NCBI GenBank assembly: GCA_020247055.1
Contig: JADCJL010000179.1
Location: forward strand, 1-33,685
Length of the DNA: 33,685 bases
Direction: 5' to 3'
Source of the DNA: Acidobacteriaceae bacterium
GTDB taxonomy: Bacteria > Acidobacteriota > Terriglobia > Bryobacterales > Bryobacteraceae
Part shown: in pieces, positions 17,975-25,528 of the stretch
How positions within the stretch are numbered: the first letter of the stretch is position 1
Layout of the letters: each line of letters starts with the position of its first letter
The notes under the pieces: generated by a model
The model's input: only the letters and a program-made list of their open reading frames with translations
What the model was told of the DNA's origin: nothing
Database searches by the model: none
Made by a program: the position numbers and the translations under genes

Positions 17975-18261
17975 GGGCAGACGCTCCCGGAGAGGGATGG
18001 CGATGTATATCCGGTGCCCGCCGAAAGGAGGCGGCGCGTACCGCTCGCACTGGCTTGCTCGGTAGCCGGACGCTTCGAGTTAACGAGAGCGGAGACGTGC
18101 GCCATGGTGTAGGGAGCCCGCGGAGGCGGGGAGTGGAGCGATTTGCGGGCGGCCGTGGCCGGCAGGTGACGATGGGGTAACCTGCCGGGGTCAGCGGGGC
18201 GGGAGGCGGGGAAGCCCGGCGAGGATACTCGGCCGGGATACGCGGGCGAGAGGGGGGCTGG

Positions 18262-21200
18262 TCAGAAGCGGAAGCGGAGAGCGGCTTGCATGGTGCGTGG
18301 TCCACCGATGGTGGAGGCGATGACGCCGGCCGTGCCGGGACCTCCAGCCGCCAGAGTTGAGGCTGGATTCGTGAAGGTTGGCTGGTTGAAGGCGTTGTAG
18401 GTTTCCCAGCGGAACTCCAGTTGGTAGGACTCGCGGATTTTGATGAGCTTACCGAGCATAAAGTCGTACTGGACCTGGCTCGGTCCGCGGAGGATGTTGC
18501 GGCCCGCGTTGCCCCAGGTGTCGAGCGAATCGGTGAAGGCCGAGGGGTTGAAGAAGAGGTTCAGGCGGTCCTGCGTCCGGCCGTCGCGCCGGGCGTCGGC
18601 GATCGTCTTGCCGGGGGCGAAGCTGGGCCGCACACGGCTTGGCTGCGCCCAGCGGGCGTTGGTGGTGGCGTTCCCTAGCGCCGAGAACGGAGCGCCGCTC
18701 TGCAGCGTCATCAGGCCGCTGAGCGACCAGCCGCCGAGGAGCGTCTTGAAGCGGGCGGGGGCCGGGAGCTCGAGGACGTAGACGCCGGTGAAGCGATGGG
18801 TGCGGTCGAAGTCCGAAGGGCCGCGGTTGTTCGCCAGATTGAAGCCGTCGTGTTCGATGACCCCGCCATCGGAGCTGACGTTGTCCATCGACTTGGCCCA
18901 GGTATAGGAGAAGTTGCCGGTGACCCACTTGCCGAGGCGGCGTTTGAAGTTTGCCTGAAGGCTATGGTAAGAGGCTTGGCCCCAGTTGGAGCGTTGGCGA
19001 AAGCCGCCGGCGCGATTGAGGCCGAGGAACTCAGGCTTGACGAAGAAGTCCGGGGCGATCAGGGCGCCGGTGGAGGTGAAGATGCTGTTAAAGCCGTTGA
19101 CCGGGGTTTGACGCGGATCGAGCGGCTGAGCGAGATTCAGGCGGGCCATGAGTCCGACGCCGCGGGAGCCGACGTAGCGAACATCGAGCAGGCTACCGGC
19201 CATGGGTTCGTATTGGAGGTTCATGGTCCACTGCTGGACGTAGGGGGTGCGAAGGAGCGGGTCGACGAAGGTGTTGTTCTTCGGGCTGAAGGGGCTGGTG
19301 GCGGGGAAGGCGGAGCCGTCGAACTTTCGCCAGGAGGCGGCGCCGGTGGAGGGGTTGCGGAGGATGGTGACGTTGAAGGGGATTTGGAAGGGGTTGACGT
19401 TGAGCTTGGGGTAGGGGTCGGCCATGTCGACGGGTGCGGGGACGTTTTGATAGATAAAGAACGGGGCGGAGAGTTGGAGGTCGGTCTTGATGGCGCCGGA
19501 GGTGCGTTCGTAGAACATGCCGTAGCCGGAGCGGAGGACGAGCTTGGGGGTTAGCTGCCAAGCCATGCCGATGCGGGGGGCGATATTGTTCCAGTCGGGT
19601 TTGATGGTGGAGGCCCAGGGGGCTTTGAAGACGTTGTCGAGGTTGAAGGGGGTGCCGGGTTCGACGAGGATCCCGAGTTTGAGGGGGTTGAAGTTGGGCT
19701 GAAAGAAGGCGGACTTGGGGTCGACGTAGAAGCCAGGCTTGGCGAGGCCGAGGGCGGCGGCGGTAGAGGCGGTGTAGTAGTTGCCGATGCGGCCTTCGGC
19801 GTCGTTGGGGTTGCCGTAGTAGTCGTAGCGGACGCCGAGGTTGAGGGTGAGGCCGGGGCGGATGCGCCAGTCGTCCTGGAGGAACATGCTGAAGTCTTTC
19901 ATCTTGAAGTGGCGGCGGGTGTCGCCCTGGTCGAGGTCGGAGCCGCCGCCGGCGGCGCCGTGGCCGGTGAAGAAGAGGGCCCAGTTGTTGTAGTCGAGGT
20001 CGCCGTTGGTGCGGGCCATATACTCGCCGGCGATGGTGGGCCGGCGGAATTCGCCGCCGAATTGGATGGTGTGGCGGGCGCGGGTGTAGCTGACGGTTTC
20101 CGATACGTTGATGACGCGCTGGCGGTCAAAGAAGTCCCAGGCGTTACCGATGCCGGCGGTAGAGCGTTGAGTATTGATGTCGATGGTAGGCATGAGCGAA
20201 GCGAGGCCGCCGATGGAGGCTTCGAGGGGATTGAAAATGCCGAGGGAGGAGTTAGTAATGTCGCGGAATTTGGAGACGCGAGTGTTAAAGAGCTCGAAGA
20301 AGCCGCCACGAAGCTCCGAGACCCACTGAGTGCCAAAGGTTTTGGTGTGCTGGAGGCCGGCGGTATAGGAGGGGGTAAGGCCAAAGGTGGGAGAGGGCGA
20401 GGAGTTGGCCCAACCGAACGCTTCTTCAACATAGGAGGCGGAGCGGATGTAATTGAGGCGGAGACGGTTGGCGGTGGAGAAGTTATGGTCGATGGAGCCG
20501 GAGCCTGCCCAGGAGTTAAAGAACGTGGGAAAGGACTGCTGGAGCAGGCCTTCGTTGCCGAAGCTGGCGTTGCCGGAGAGCAGCGGCATGGCGGAGTTGT
20601 AGCTGGGCAGGAGGAACTTGCCATCGCGCTTCTGATTGGCGATATTGACGGCGACGGGGTGGATGTCCTGGGCGGTGAGGGTGCGGAAGCGGACATTGCC
20701 AGGGGTGGTACTGGCAAAGAACTTGGATTCGAGGCCGGGAATCTGGTCGGCGGGGAAGGCGCGGAGGGCCGTGAGGAAGTTGTTGGCGAAGGCGGGGTTG
20801 CCGGCGGCGCCGGACTGGAGCCATTGGTTGGTTACCGCGGCGAGGGATTCGCGGGTGCGGGCCTCGCCGAGGCCGACGGGGACGCCGGTAGCAGCAATGG
20901 CCCGCTGGGCGAAGCCGCTGAGAAAGTCAGTGCGCTGAACGGAGGCAAAGAAGAAGGTCTTATCGCGGATAATCCGACCGCCGAGGGTGGCGCCGGTTTC
21001 GTTGCGGCGGAACTTGGGGCGGGGGGTGCCGGCGCGATTGAGGAAGAATTCGTTGGCATTCAGCCTTTCATTTTGCAGGAAATGGTAGCCGGAGCCGTGG
21101 AAGGAGTTGGAGCCGCCGCGGGTGATGAGGGAGACGTTACCACCGCCGTTGCGGCCGGTGGAGGCGCTGTAGAGGGCCGTCTGCATTTCGACCATTTCGA

Positions 21201-21867
21201 GGGCGTCGAGCGGGACGCTGATGCTGCTGCCGAGGCCGCCGTTGGCGTTCATCATGTTGGTGGCGTCAAGGCCGTTGATGGCCATGGAGTTGTTGGTAGG
21301 CCGGGCGCCGTTGACGGAGGGATTGAGGGATTGGGAGCCATCGTCGGCCTGGCCGCCGGGGGAGGTGGCGAGGTTCATGCCGCGTCCGGTGCGGTCGGGC
21401 AGGGGCGCGGCGACGCCGGCTTCGGCGACGAGGAGGTGGGTGACGTTGCGGGAGGAGGTGGGGATGTTTTGGATCTGCTGCGCGGAGAGGCTAAAGGACT
21501 GCGTGGCGCGGGTGGTTTGGAGGAGGTCGGCCCCTTCGATGACCTGGACCTGTTCGGAGAGGCCGCGGGTGCGGAGGGTGAGTTTGAGTTGGGCGGGGGC
21601 GCGTTCGGTGAGGCGGACGGCGACGGTGGAGTCTTCAAAACCGGCGAAGACGGCGGTGAGCTGGTAGGCCGCGCAGGGAACGGCGGCGAAATTGGCGGCG
21701 CCTTCGGCCGAGGTGACCGCGGCGAGGATGCGGTTGGTGGCCTGATCGCGGAGGCGGAGGGAGGCGTTGGCGACGCGGCCGGCCGAGGCGTCTTCGACGA
21801 CGACCGTGAGGGAGCACTGGGCAAAGAGGGGGAGCGCGGACAGGAGCAAGAGAACGATACGCTGCAT
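18262..21867 (-). CDS. TonB-dependent receptor-like outer-membrane protein 2 (Oar type)
   Basis: A 1201-residue protein, the largest in the window. It has a signal peptide (about 1-17), a carboxypeptidase-regulatory domain (about 20-100, LTVVVEDASAGRVANASLRL), and a plug-like region containing QIQNIPTSSRNVTHLL, INGLDATNMMNANGG and GGGNVSLITRGGSNSFHG. The beta-barrel ends in MQAALRFRF with a terminal Phe. It is the last of four minus-strand genes (isomerase, two RidA proteins, receptor), 73 bases after the RidA stop. AGAGTA on the plus strand gives a -10-like TACTCT seven bases before the ATG, with no ribosome site, so it may have its own leaderless transcript. A Met/Asn-rich plug segment is noticeable. 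The imported substrate is unknown. Confidence 0.92.
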   Translation of the reverse strand: MQRIVLLLLSALPLFAQCSLTVVVEDASAGRVANASLRLRDQATNRILAAVTSAEGAANFAAVPCAAYQLTAVFAGFEDSTVAVRLTERAPAQLKLTLRTRGLSEQVQVIEGADLLQTTRATQSFSLSAQQIQNIPTSSRNVTHLLVAEAGVAAPLPDRTGRGMNLATSPGGQADDGSQSLNPSVNGARPTNNSMAINGLDATNMMNANGGLGSSISVPLDALEMVEMQTALYSASTGRNGGGNVSLITRGGSNSFHGSGYHFLQNERLNANEFFLNRAGTPRPKFRRNETGATLGGRIIRDKTFFFASVQRTDFLSGFAQRAIAATGVPVGLGEARTRESLAAVTNQWLQSGAAGNPAFANNFLTALRAFPADQIPGLESKFFASTTPGNVRFRTLTAQDIHPVAVNIANQKRDGKFLLPSYNSAMPLLSGNASFGNEGLLQQSFPTFFNSWAGSGSIDHNFSTANRLRLNYIRSASYVEEAFGWANSSPSPTFGLTPSYTAGLQHTKTFGTQWVSELRGGFFELFNTRVSKFRDITNSSLGIFNPLEASIGGLASLMPTIDINTQRSTAGIGNAWDFFDRQRVINVSETVSYTRARHTIQFGGEFRRPTIAGEYMARTNGDLDYNNWALFFTGHGAAGGGSDLDQGDTRRHFKMKDFSMFLQDDWRIRPGLTLNLGVRYDYYGNPNDAEGRIGNYYTASTAAALGLAKPGFYVDPKSAFFQPNFNPLKLGILVEPGTPFNLDNVFKAPWASTIKPDWNNIAPRIGMAWQLTPKLVLRSGYGMFYERTSGAIKTDLQLSAPFFIYQNVPAPVDMADPYPKLNVNPFQIPFNVTILRNPSTGAASWRKFDGSAFPATSPFSPKNNTFVDPLLRTPYVQQWTMNLQYEPMAGSLLDVRYVGSRGVGLMARLNLAQPLDPRQTPVNGFNSIFTSTGALIAPDFFVKPEFLGLNRAGGFRQRSNWGQASYHSLQANFKRRLGKWVTGNFSYTWAKSMDNVSSDGGVIEHDGFNLANNRGPSDFDRTHRFTGVYVLELPAPARFKTLLGGWSLSGLMTLQSGAPFSALGNATTNARWAQPSRVRPSFAPGKTIADARRDGRTQDRLNLFFNPSAFTDSLDTWGNAGRNILRGPSQVQYDFMLGKLIKIRESYQLEFRWETYNAFNQPTFTNPASTLAAGGPGTAGVIASTIGGPRTMQAALRFRF

Positions 21868-21874
21868 GAGATGC

Positions 21875-21880
21875 AGAGTA
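21875..21880 (-). promoter_or_regulatory. -10-like element for TonB-type receptor 2
   Basis: On the minus strand TACTCT lies seven bases before the ATG of receptor 2. No ribosome binding site is visible. The 73-base gap upstream (21868-21940) is unusually AT-rich for this window, and contains a TTGATA that is 21 bases from this hexamer, too far for a normal -35. Confidence 0.3.
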
Positions 21881-21940
21881 GCGAGCGGGCCGTTACCGAC
21901 TTATCAATTTCCGGTTACTTTTGCACGAATTACAAACAAT

Positions 21941-22327
21941 TCACACATTAATTGTGGCGATGGCCTGCATTTCTACCAATGCCCCGTAGTGCAACTCCGG
22001 CACGGGCACGACGGCGCGGGCGGGGGGTACGGGGACGGCGGCGAGGAAGGCGGCGTAGGTTGAGTTGACGAGGGGCCAATGCTCGATGCCAGCGACGTAG
22101 ATCGTTACCTGGACGAGGTGCGTAAGATCAGCGCCGGCGGCGTGGAGCAGATGCTGGAGATTGGCCAGGACCTGGTTTGTCTGTTCGACGATGCCGCCGG
22201 AGACGAGGCGGCCGTGGGCGTCGAGGGGGAGTTGGCCGGAGAGAAAGAGCAAGTTACCCGCGCGCACGGCGGGGGAGTAGAAGCCGCCGGGCGCGGGGAG
22301 GTGGGGCGAGGTGACGGCGGAGGGCAT
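21941..22327 (-). CDS. RidA/YjgF/YER057c/UK114-family protein, cytosolic
   Basis: A 128-residue RidA-family protein. It has the family length and core: GGFYSPAVRAGNLLFLSGQLP, IVEQTNQVLANLQHLL, VQVTIYVAGIEHW and a final GALVEMQAIA. Arg104 and Glu119 match the catalytic Arg and Glu of E. coli RidA (105 and 120), so it probably hydrolyses reactive enamine/imine intermediates to keto acids and ammonia, working as a trimer in the cytosol. There is no signal peptide. It starts only seven bases after the stop of a second, exported RidA paralogue, so both are on one transcript. Other subfamilies act in pyrimidine or aromatic catabolism, so the precise role is open. Confidence 0.88.
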   Translation of the reverse strand: MPSAVTSPHLPAPGGFYSPAVRAGNLLFLSGQLPLDAHGRLVSGGIVEQTNQVLANLQHLLHAAGADLTHLVQVTIYVAGIEHWPLVNSTYAAFLAAVPVPPARAVVPVPELHYGALVEMQAIATINV

Positions 22328-22334
22328 GACGGGG

Positions 22335-22775
22335 TCAGGCTTCGGCGATCACTTCGATTTCGACCAGACAGCCGAAGGGGATGGCGGCGACGGCAACGGT
22401 AGTACGGGCGGGAGGATTTTCGCCGAAGCGGCCGCGGAAGGTTTCGTTCATCGGGCCGTAGTTGTTGATGTCCGAGAGGTAGACGTTGCACTTGACGGCC
22501 TTCTCCATCGAAGAGCCGACGTGCTTGAGGTTGGCTTCAATGGAGTCGAGGACGTACTTGGTCTGCTCCTGGATGGTGCCGCCGTCGATCTTGCCGGTAC
22601 CGGAGACGAAGACGAAGCCGTTGCAGGTGACGGCGGGGGAGTAGAGAGGGGCCTTGCCGTCTTTGGGGCGGCCGTCTTTGAAGTGGGACTTCCGGGCTTT
22701 GGGCTGTTTAGGGGCCGCGGCGGCGGGAACGGCGAGGGCGGCGGCGGCGAGGAGGTTACGTCGGGAGTTGGCCAT
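22335..22775 (-). CDS. Exported RidA-family protein with twin-arginine signal
   Basis: A 146-residue RidA-family protein with an added N-terminus. Residues 1-21 (MANSRRNLLAAAALAVP, then AAAAP) form a twin-arginine-like signal, followed by a basic linker (about 22-42). The RidA core follows: PLYSPAVTCNGFVFVSGTG, TIQEQTKYVLDSIEANL, CNVYLSDINNYGPMNE and FGCLVEIEVIAEA. Arg124 and Glu139 occupy the catalytic positions. The start has a GAGGAA box upstream. RidA enzymes are normally cytosolic, so an exported copy next to a cytosolic one is unusual. It lies between the exported TIM-barrel isomerase gene and the cytosolic RidA gene on the same strand. A deaminase or chaperone-like periplasmic role is speculative. 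Confidence 0.87.
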   Translation of the reverse strand: MANSRRNLLAAAALAVPAAAAPKQPKARKSHFKDGRPKDGKAPLYSPAVTCNGFVFVSGTGKIDGGTIQEQTKYVLDSIEANLKHVGSSMEKAVKCNVYLSDINNYGPMNETFRGRFGENPPARTTVAVAAIPFGCLVEIEVIAEA

Positions 22776-22813
22776 AAGAGTTTCCTCATCGTATCAGCCG
22801 GGGCGGGCGGGAG

Positions 22814-23689
22814 TTAGACGCCGGCGGTTTTGAAGATTGCCTCGGACTGCGTTTTGATGCGCCGGGCGAGGGTGGAGGGGTCCGCCTGTTGGAACTCGGG
22901 CAGGAAAAGTTCGACGGTGATGGGGCCGGTGTAGCCGCGGTCGACGAGTTTGCGGAGGATTTTGGCGAGCGGGGCGACGCCATCGCCGGGGACGACGCGA
23001 GATTGCATGTCGAGGAGCTCGCGCGGCATGGCGGGGGTGTCGTTGAGGTGGGCGTGCAGGATTTCGCCAGGGCGGATGGAGTCCATGTCTTCGAAGTGGC
23101 TGGGGCCGGACCAGAAGTGGTAGCAGTCGAAGATGACGCCGAAGTTGGGATGGGCGGCGTCGCGATGGAGGCGAAGGGCGGTGGGTAGGGAGGCGAGGAA
23201 GGTGGAGTTGCGGACGAATTCGGCGCCGACTTTGAGGCCGAACTCGCGAGCGACTTCGGCGACGCGGCGGATGTTGTCGATGCTTTTGGCGTAGTCGCCG
23301 GGGCCGAACTTGGCGGCGGTGACGCAGGGAGAGTAGACGATGGGCGCACCGAGAGTGGCGAACTGTTCGCAGCGGTGGCGGAAGGCGGCGAGCTTCTCTT
23401 CGAAGGCGGGGTTGGGTTCCCAGAGGTTCATGACGCTGACGGCGCCGGAGACGATGGTGAGGCCGTTGTCGGTGAGGACCCGTTTGGCGTTGGCGAGGGT
23501 GTCGGTTTTGAGAAAGTCGTCGAGGAGCGGGGCGACGGGTTCGACGTGGCGAATGCCGGCTTTGGCCCAGCCTTCGAGAGAGCGGCGATAGCCCGCGCCG
23601 GCGGAGGAGTACTGATGCATGCCAAGGATCATGGTTCGAGGAGCTGCGAGCGCGAGGGGAGTTTGGAGCAGGGTGCGGCGGGGCAGCAT
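22814..23689 (-). CDS. Xylose-isomerase-like TIM-barrel protein, Tat-type signal
   Basis: A 291-residue sugar isomerase/epimerase-type TIM barrel. It begins MLPRRTLLQTPLALAAP, a twin-arginine-like signal. Metal and substrate motifs are VGAEFVRN, FGVIFDCYHFWSG, EILHAHLNDTP, RVVPGDGVAPL and ITVELFLPEF, the usual Glu-Asp-His-Glu pattern of the AP_endonuc_2 family. The frame stays open far upstream, but the ATG at 23689 is the natural start: it begins the signal, and TATCGT lies seven bases before it. It is divergent from the IclR regulator with 119 bases between the starts, so it is a plausible target of that regulator. The family includes IolE/IolI and hydroxypyruvate isomerase; the substrate here is unknown. 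Confidence 0.85.
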   Translation of the reverse strand: MLPRRTLLQTPLALAAPRTMILGMHQYSSAGAGYRRSLEGWAKAGIRHVEPVAPLLDDFLKTDTLANAKRVLTDNGLTIVSGAVSVMNLWEPNPAFEEKLAAFRHRCEQFATLGAPIVYSPCVTAAKFGPGDYAKSIDNIRRVAEVAREFGLKVGAEFVRNSTFLASLPTALRLHRDAAHPNFGVIFDCYHFWSGPSHFEDMDSIRPGEILHAHLNDTPAMPRELLDMQSRVVPGDGVAPLAKILRKLVDRGYTGPITVELFLPEFQQADPSTLARRIKTQSEAIFKTAGV

Positions 23690-23696
23690 GAAGGTT

Positions 23697-23702
23697 ACGA
23701 TA
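23697..23702 (-). promoter_or_regulatory. -10-like element for exported TIM-barrel isomerase
   Basis: On the minus strand TATCGT lies seven bases before the ATG at 23689, with TTGTTC as a possible -35 after an 18-base spacer. There is no ribosome binding site, so the message would be leaderless. Confidence 0.42.
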
Positions 23703-23767
23703 CGACGGCGGGTTGCCGCGGAACAAGTTGCGCGGAGAGCAGGCTGTTCCAAGGGACTGAACACGGA

Positions 23768-23796
23768 TTGACGTGGGCGGCGACTTTTTAGATACT
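23768..23796 (+). promoter_or_regulatory. Sigma70-like promoter of the IclR regulator gene
   Basis: TTGACG (23768-23773, five of six) is followed after exactly 17 bases by GATACT (23791-23796, four of six). The predicted start of transcription is near 23803. This puts the earlier in-frame GTG at 23773 inside the -35 box and supports translation from the GTG at 23809, with a leader of about six bases. Confidence 0.6.
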
Positions 23797-23808
23797 GGCG
23801 GGCGAAAC

Positions 23809-24618
23809 GTGGGGCAAGAAACGACAAGACGGAGTTCAGCGATACCGAACGAGGGGCACGGCGCCGTTTCGTCGGTAGAGAAGGCGCTGCGGCTGCTGAG
23901 CACGTTTTCGCTGGCGTCGCCGCAGTGGGCGTTGTCGGATCTGGCGCGGGAGCACGGGATACCGAAGAGCACGGCGCACAATCTGCTGAAGACGCTGCAG
24001 GCGTTTGACCTGGTGCGGCAGGACCCGGAGGATCGCGTTTACCGGTTGGGGCCGCGGGCGCTCGAGATGGGATTTCTCTACGCGCGGAGCACGGAACTGC
24101 TGGGGCAGGCGCGGCCGCATCTGCGGCGGCTGGCGGAACGGTCGCGGGAGACGGTGAAGCTGGGGATCTTGTCGGACAGCGAGGTGCTGATTGTGGCGGC
24201 GGTGGAATCGACGCACCAACTGCACACGCGGGGCGATATTGGCACGCGGTGGCCGCTGCATTCGACGGGGTTGGGCAAGGCGATTTTGAGCGCGCTGCCG
24301 CTGGCCGAGGCCGAGGCGCTGGCGCGGCGGAGGGGGTTGGCCGCGTTGACCAAACAGACGGCGACTTCGTGGCCGAAGCTGCGGGCGGAGTTGGCGGCGA
24401 CGCGGGAGCGCGGCTACGCGATGGACCGGGAGGAGAACGAGGCGGGGGTGCGGTGCGTGGCGGCGGCGTTTGTCGACCCGCTGCGGGGGGCGGTGGCGGC
24501 GGTGAGTGTTTCCGGACCGAGCGTCCGGTTGTCTGATGCCGAACTGGCCATTCTGGGCCAGGAGGCGGTGGCCGTCGCGCGAGCGATCCGGCCGCATCCA
24601 CATTGGGAGGAGCTTTGA
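23809..24618 (+). CDS. IclR-family transcriptional regulator
   Basis: A 269-residue regulator with the two IclR domains: an N-terminal winged helix-turn-helix (about 19-80; VSSVEKALRLLSTF, LSDLAREHGIPKSTAHNLL, DRVYRLGPRALEMG) and a C-terminal effector-binding domain (about 95-265; HSTGLGKAILSALP, GYAMDREENEAGVRCVAAAF, AVAAVSVSGPSVRL). IclR proteins bind small organic acids or sugar acids and control catabolic genes, often divergent from or next to themselves. Translation from the GTG at 23809 is preferred because an upstream in-frame GTG (23773) overlaps the promoter. Its stop overlaps the TTG start of the aldolase gene (TTGA). Likely targets are this operon and the divergent isomerase gene; the ligand is unknown. 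Confidence 0.9.
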   Translation: MGQETTRRSSAIPNEGHGAVSSVEKALRLLSTFSLASPQWALSDLAREHGIPKSTAHNLLKTLQAFDLVRQDPEDRVYRLGPRALEMGFLYARSTELLGQARPHLRRLAERSRETVKLGILSDSEVLIVAAVESTHQLHTRGDIGTRWPLHSTGLGKAILSALPLAEAEALARRRGLAALTKQTATSWPKLRAELAATRERGYAMDREENEAGVRCVAAAFVDPLRGAVAAVSVSGPSVRLSDAELAILGQEAVAVARAIRPHPHWEEL

Positions 24619-25526
24619 GCAGCAAAATTGAACGCATTGGCGGGATTATTCCGCCGCTGGTGACCCCGTTCCGCGCGGACGGCACGATTGACGAACAGGC
24701 GCACCGCGCCGAGGTACGGCACATGGTGGAGCGGGCCGGGGTGCACGGGCTGGCCGTTTGCGGCAGCACGGGGGAGGGGCATACGCTTTCGACCGAGGAG
24801 ACGCGCCGCATTGTGGGCTGGACGGTGGAAGAGGTGCGGGGCCGGGTGCCGGTGATTGCCGGGATCATCACGGACAGCACGCAATCGACGATTGACCGGG
24901 CGAAGGCGCTGGCGGATTTGGGGGTGGCGGCGCTGCAGGTGACGCCGGTGCATTATGTGTTCCGGCCGGATGATGAGGCGATGGTGCGGCACTTTGGGGC
25001 GATTGCGGACGGGACGGGGATGCCGGTAATCATCTACAACGTGGTGCCGTGGTCGTACCTGCTGCCGCCGCTGCTGGTGCGGATTTTGCGGGAGGTGGAC
25101 GGGGTGATCGGGGTCAAGCAGAGCGCGAGCGATATGAAGGCGCTGGCGGACTTGCTCTTGCTGAGCGAGGAGGCGGGGATCCGGGAGCAGGTGCGGATTC
25201 TTTCGGCGGTGGATGCGTTGTTGTATCCGTCGTTTTGTTTGGGATCGGACGGGGCGGTGGCGGCGATTTTGAGTGCGGCGCCGGAGGCGTGCGTGGCGCT
25301 GTGGGAGGCGGTGCGAAGGGGCGACCATGCGGCGTCGATGCCGCTGCACAAGAATCTGCTGCGGTTGTGGAACGCGATTGACGCGCCGAATCTGCCGGCG
25401 AATGTGCGGGTGGCGATGCGGACGCAGGGGCGGGAGGGCGGGGTGCCGCGGCCGCCGATGCCGGTGAGTTCGACGGGGCAGGCGGAGCGGATAGAGGCCG
25501 CGATGGCGGCGATCCGGAGCTTGTAG
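24615..25526 (+). CDS. DapA/NanA-family class I aldolase or lyase
   Basis: A 303-residue member of the dihydrodipicolinate synthase family, (beta/alpha)8 enzymes that form a Schiff base with pyruvate or a 2-keto acid. It opens with RIGGIIPPLVTPFRADGTID. The GSTGEG motif at 50-55 binds the keto acid carboxylate, Tyr141 (IIYN) is the proton-relay Tyr, and Lys168 in VIGVKQSASD is the Schiff-base Lys. The TTG at 24615 is chosen because it overlaps the IclR stop and fits the family N-terminus; GGGAGGAG lies just upstream, although close. The family covers DapA, NanA, 2-keto-3-deoxygluconate aldolase and 5-keto-4-deoxyglucarate dehydratase. With an IclR regulator adjacent, sugar-acid catabolism is more likely than lysine synthesis. 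Confidence 0.88.
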   Translation: MSSKIERIGGIIPPLVTPFRADGTIDEQAHRAEVRHMVERAGVHGLAVCGSTGEGHTLSTEETRRIVGWTVEEVRGRVPVIAGIITDSTQSTIDRAKALADLGVAALQVTPVHYVFRPDDEAMVRHFGAIADGTGMPVIIYNVVPWSYLLPPLLVRILREVDGVIGVKQSASDMKALADLLLLSEEAGIREQVRILSAVDALLYPSFCLGSDGAVAAILSAAPEACVALWEAVRRGDHAASMPLHKNLLRLWNAIDAPNLPANVRVAMRTQGREGGVPRPPMPVSSTGQAERIEAAMAAIRSL

Positions 25527-25528
25527 CC

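Larger units (their letters stand above)
17588..18261. other. Gene-poor intergenic stretch
   Basis: These 674 bases lie between the PhoD gene and the stop of receptor 2. I support a weak terminator hairpin (17612-17634) and a 13-bp tandem repeat (17936-17974), listed separately. Several overlapping frames are open on both strands, including a start-less minus-strand frame from about 18079 to 17777, but none resembles a known family. The repeat unit is not a multiple of three, which argues against a frame running through it. The stretch could be a decayed gene or a structured non-coding region. I see no tRNA, transposase or intron that I could defend. Confidence 0.5.

Noticed and set aside
17719-18180. 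A 153-residue plus-strand open frame
   Set aside because: No family resemblance, rivals on the other strand, and it crosses a 13-bp tandem repeat that would shift the frame with any copy change.
19909-21951. A 680-residue plus-strand open frame
   Set aside because: Antisense to receptor 2, which has clear signal, plug and barrel features. The frame has no recognisable domain.
22814-24880. A 688-residue minus-strand frame extending the TIM-barrel gene upstream
   Set aside because: The extra 397 residues are antisense to the IclR regulator and aldolase genes and are Pro/Ser/Arg-rich. The true start at 23689 begins a signal peptide and follows a -10-like element.
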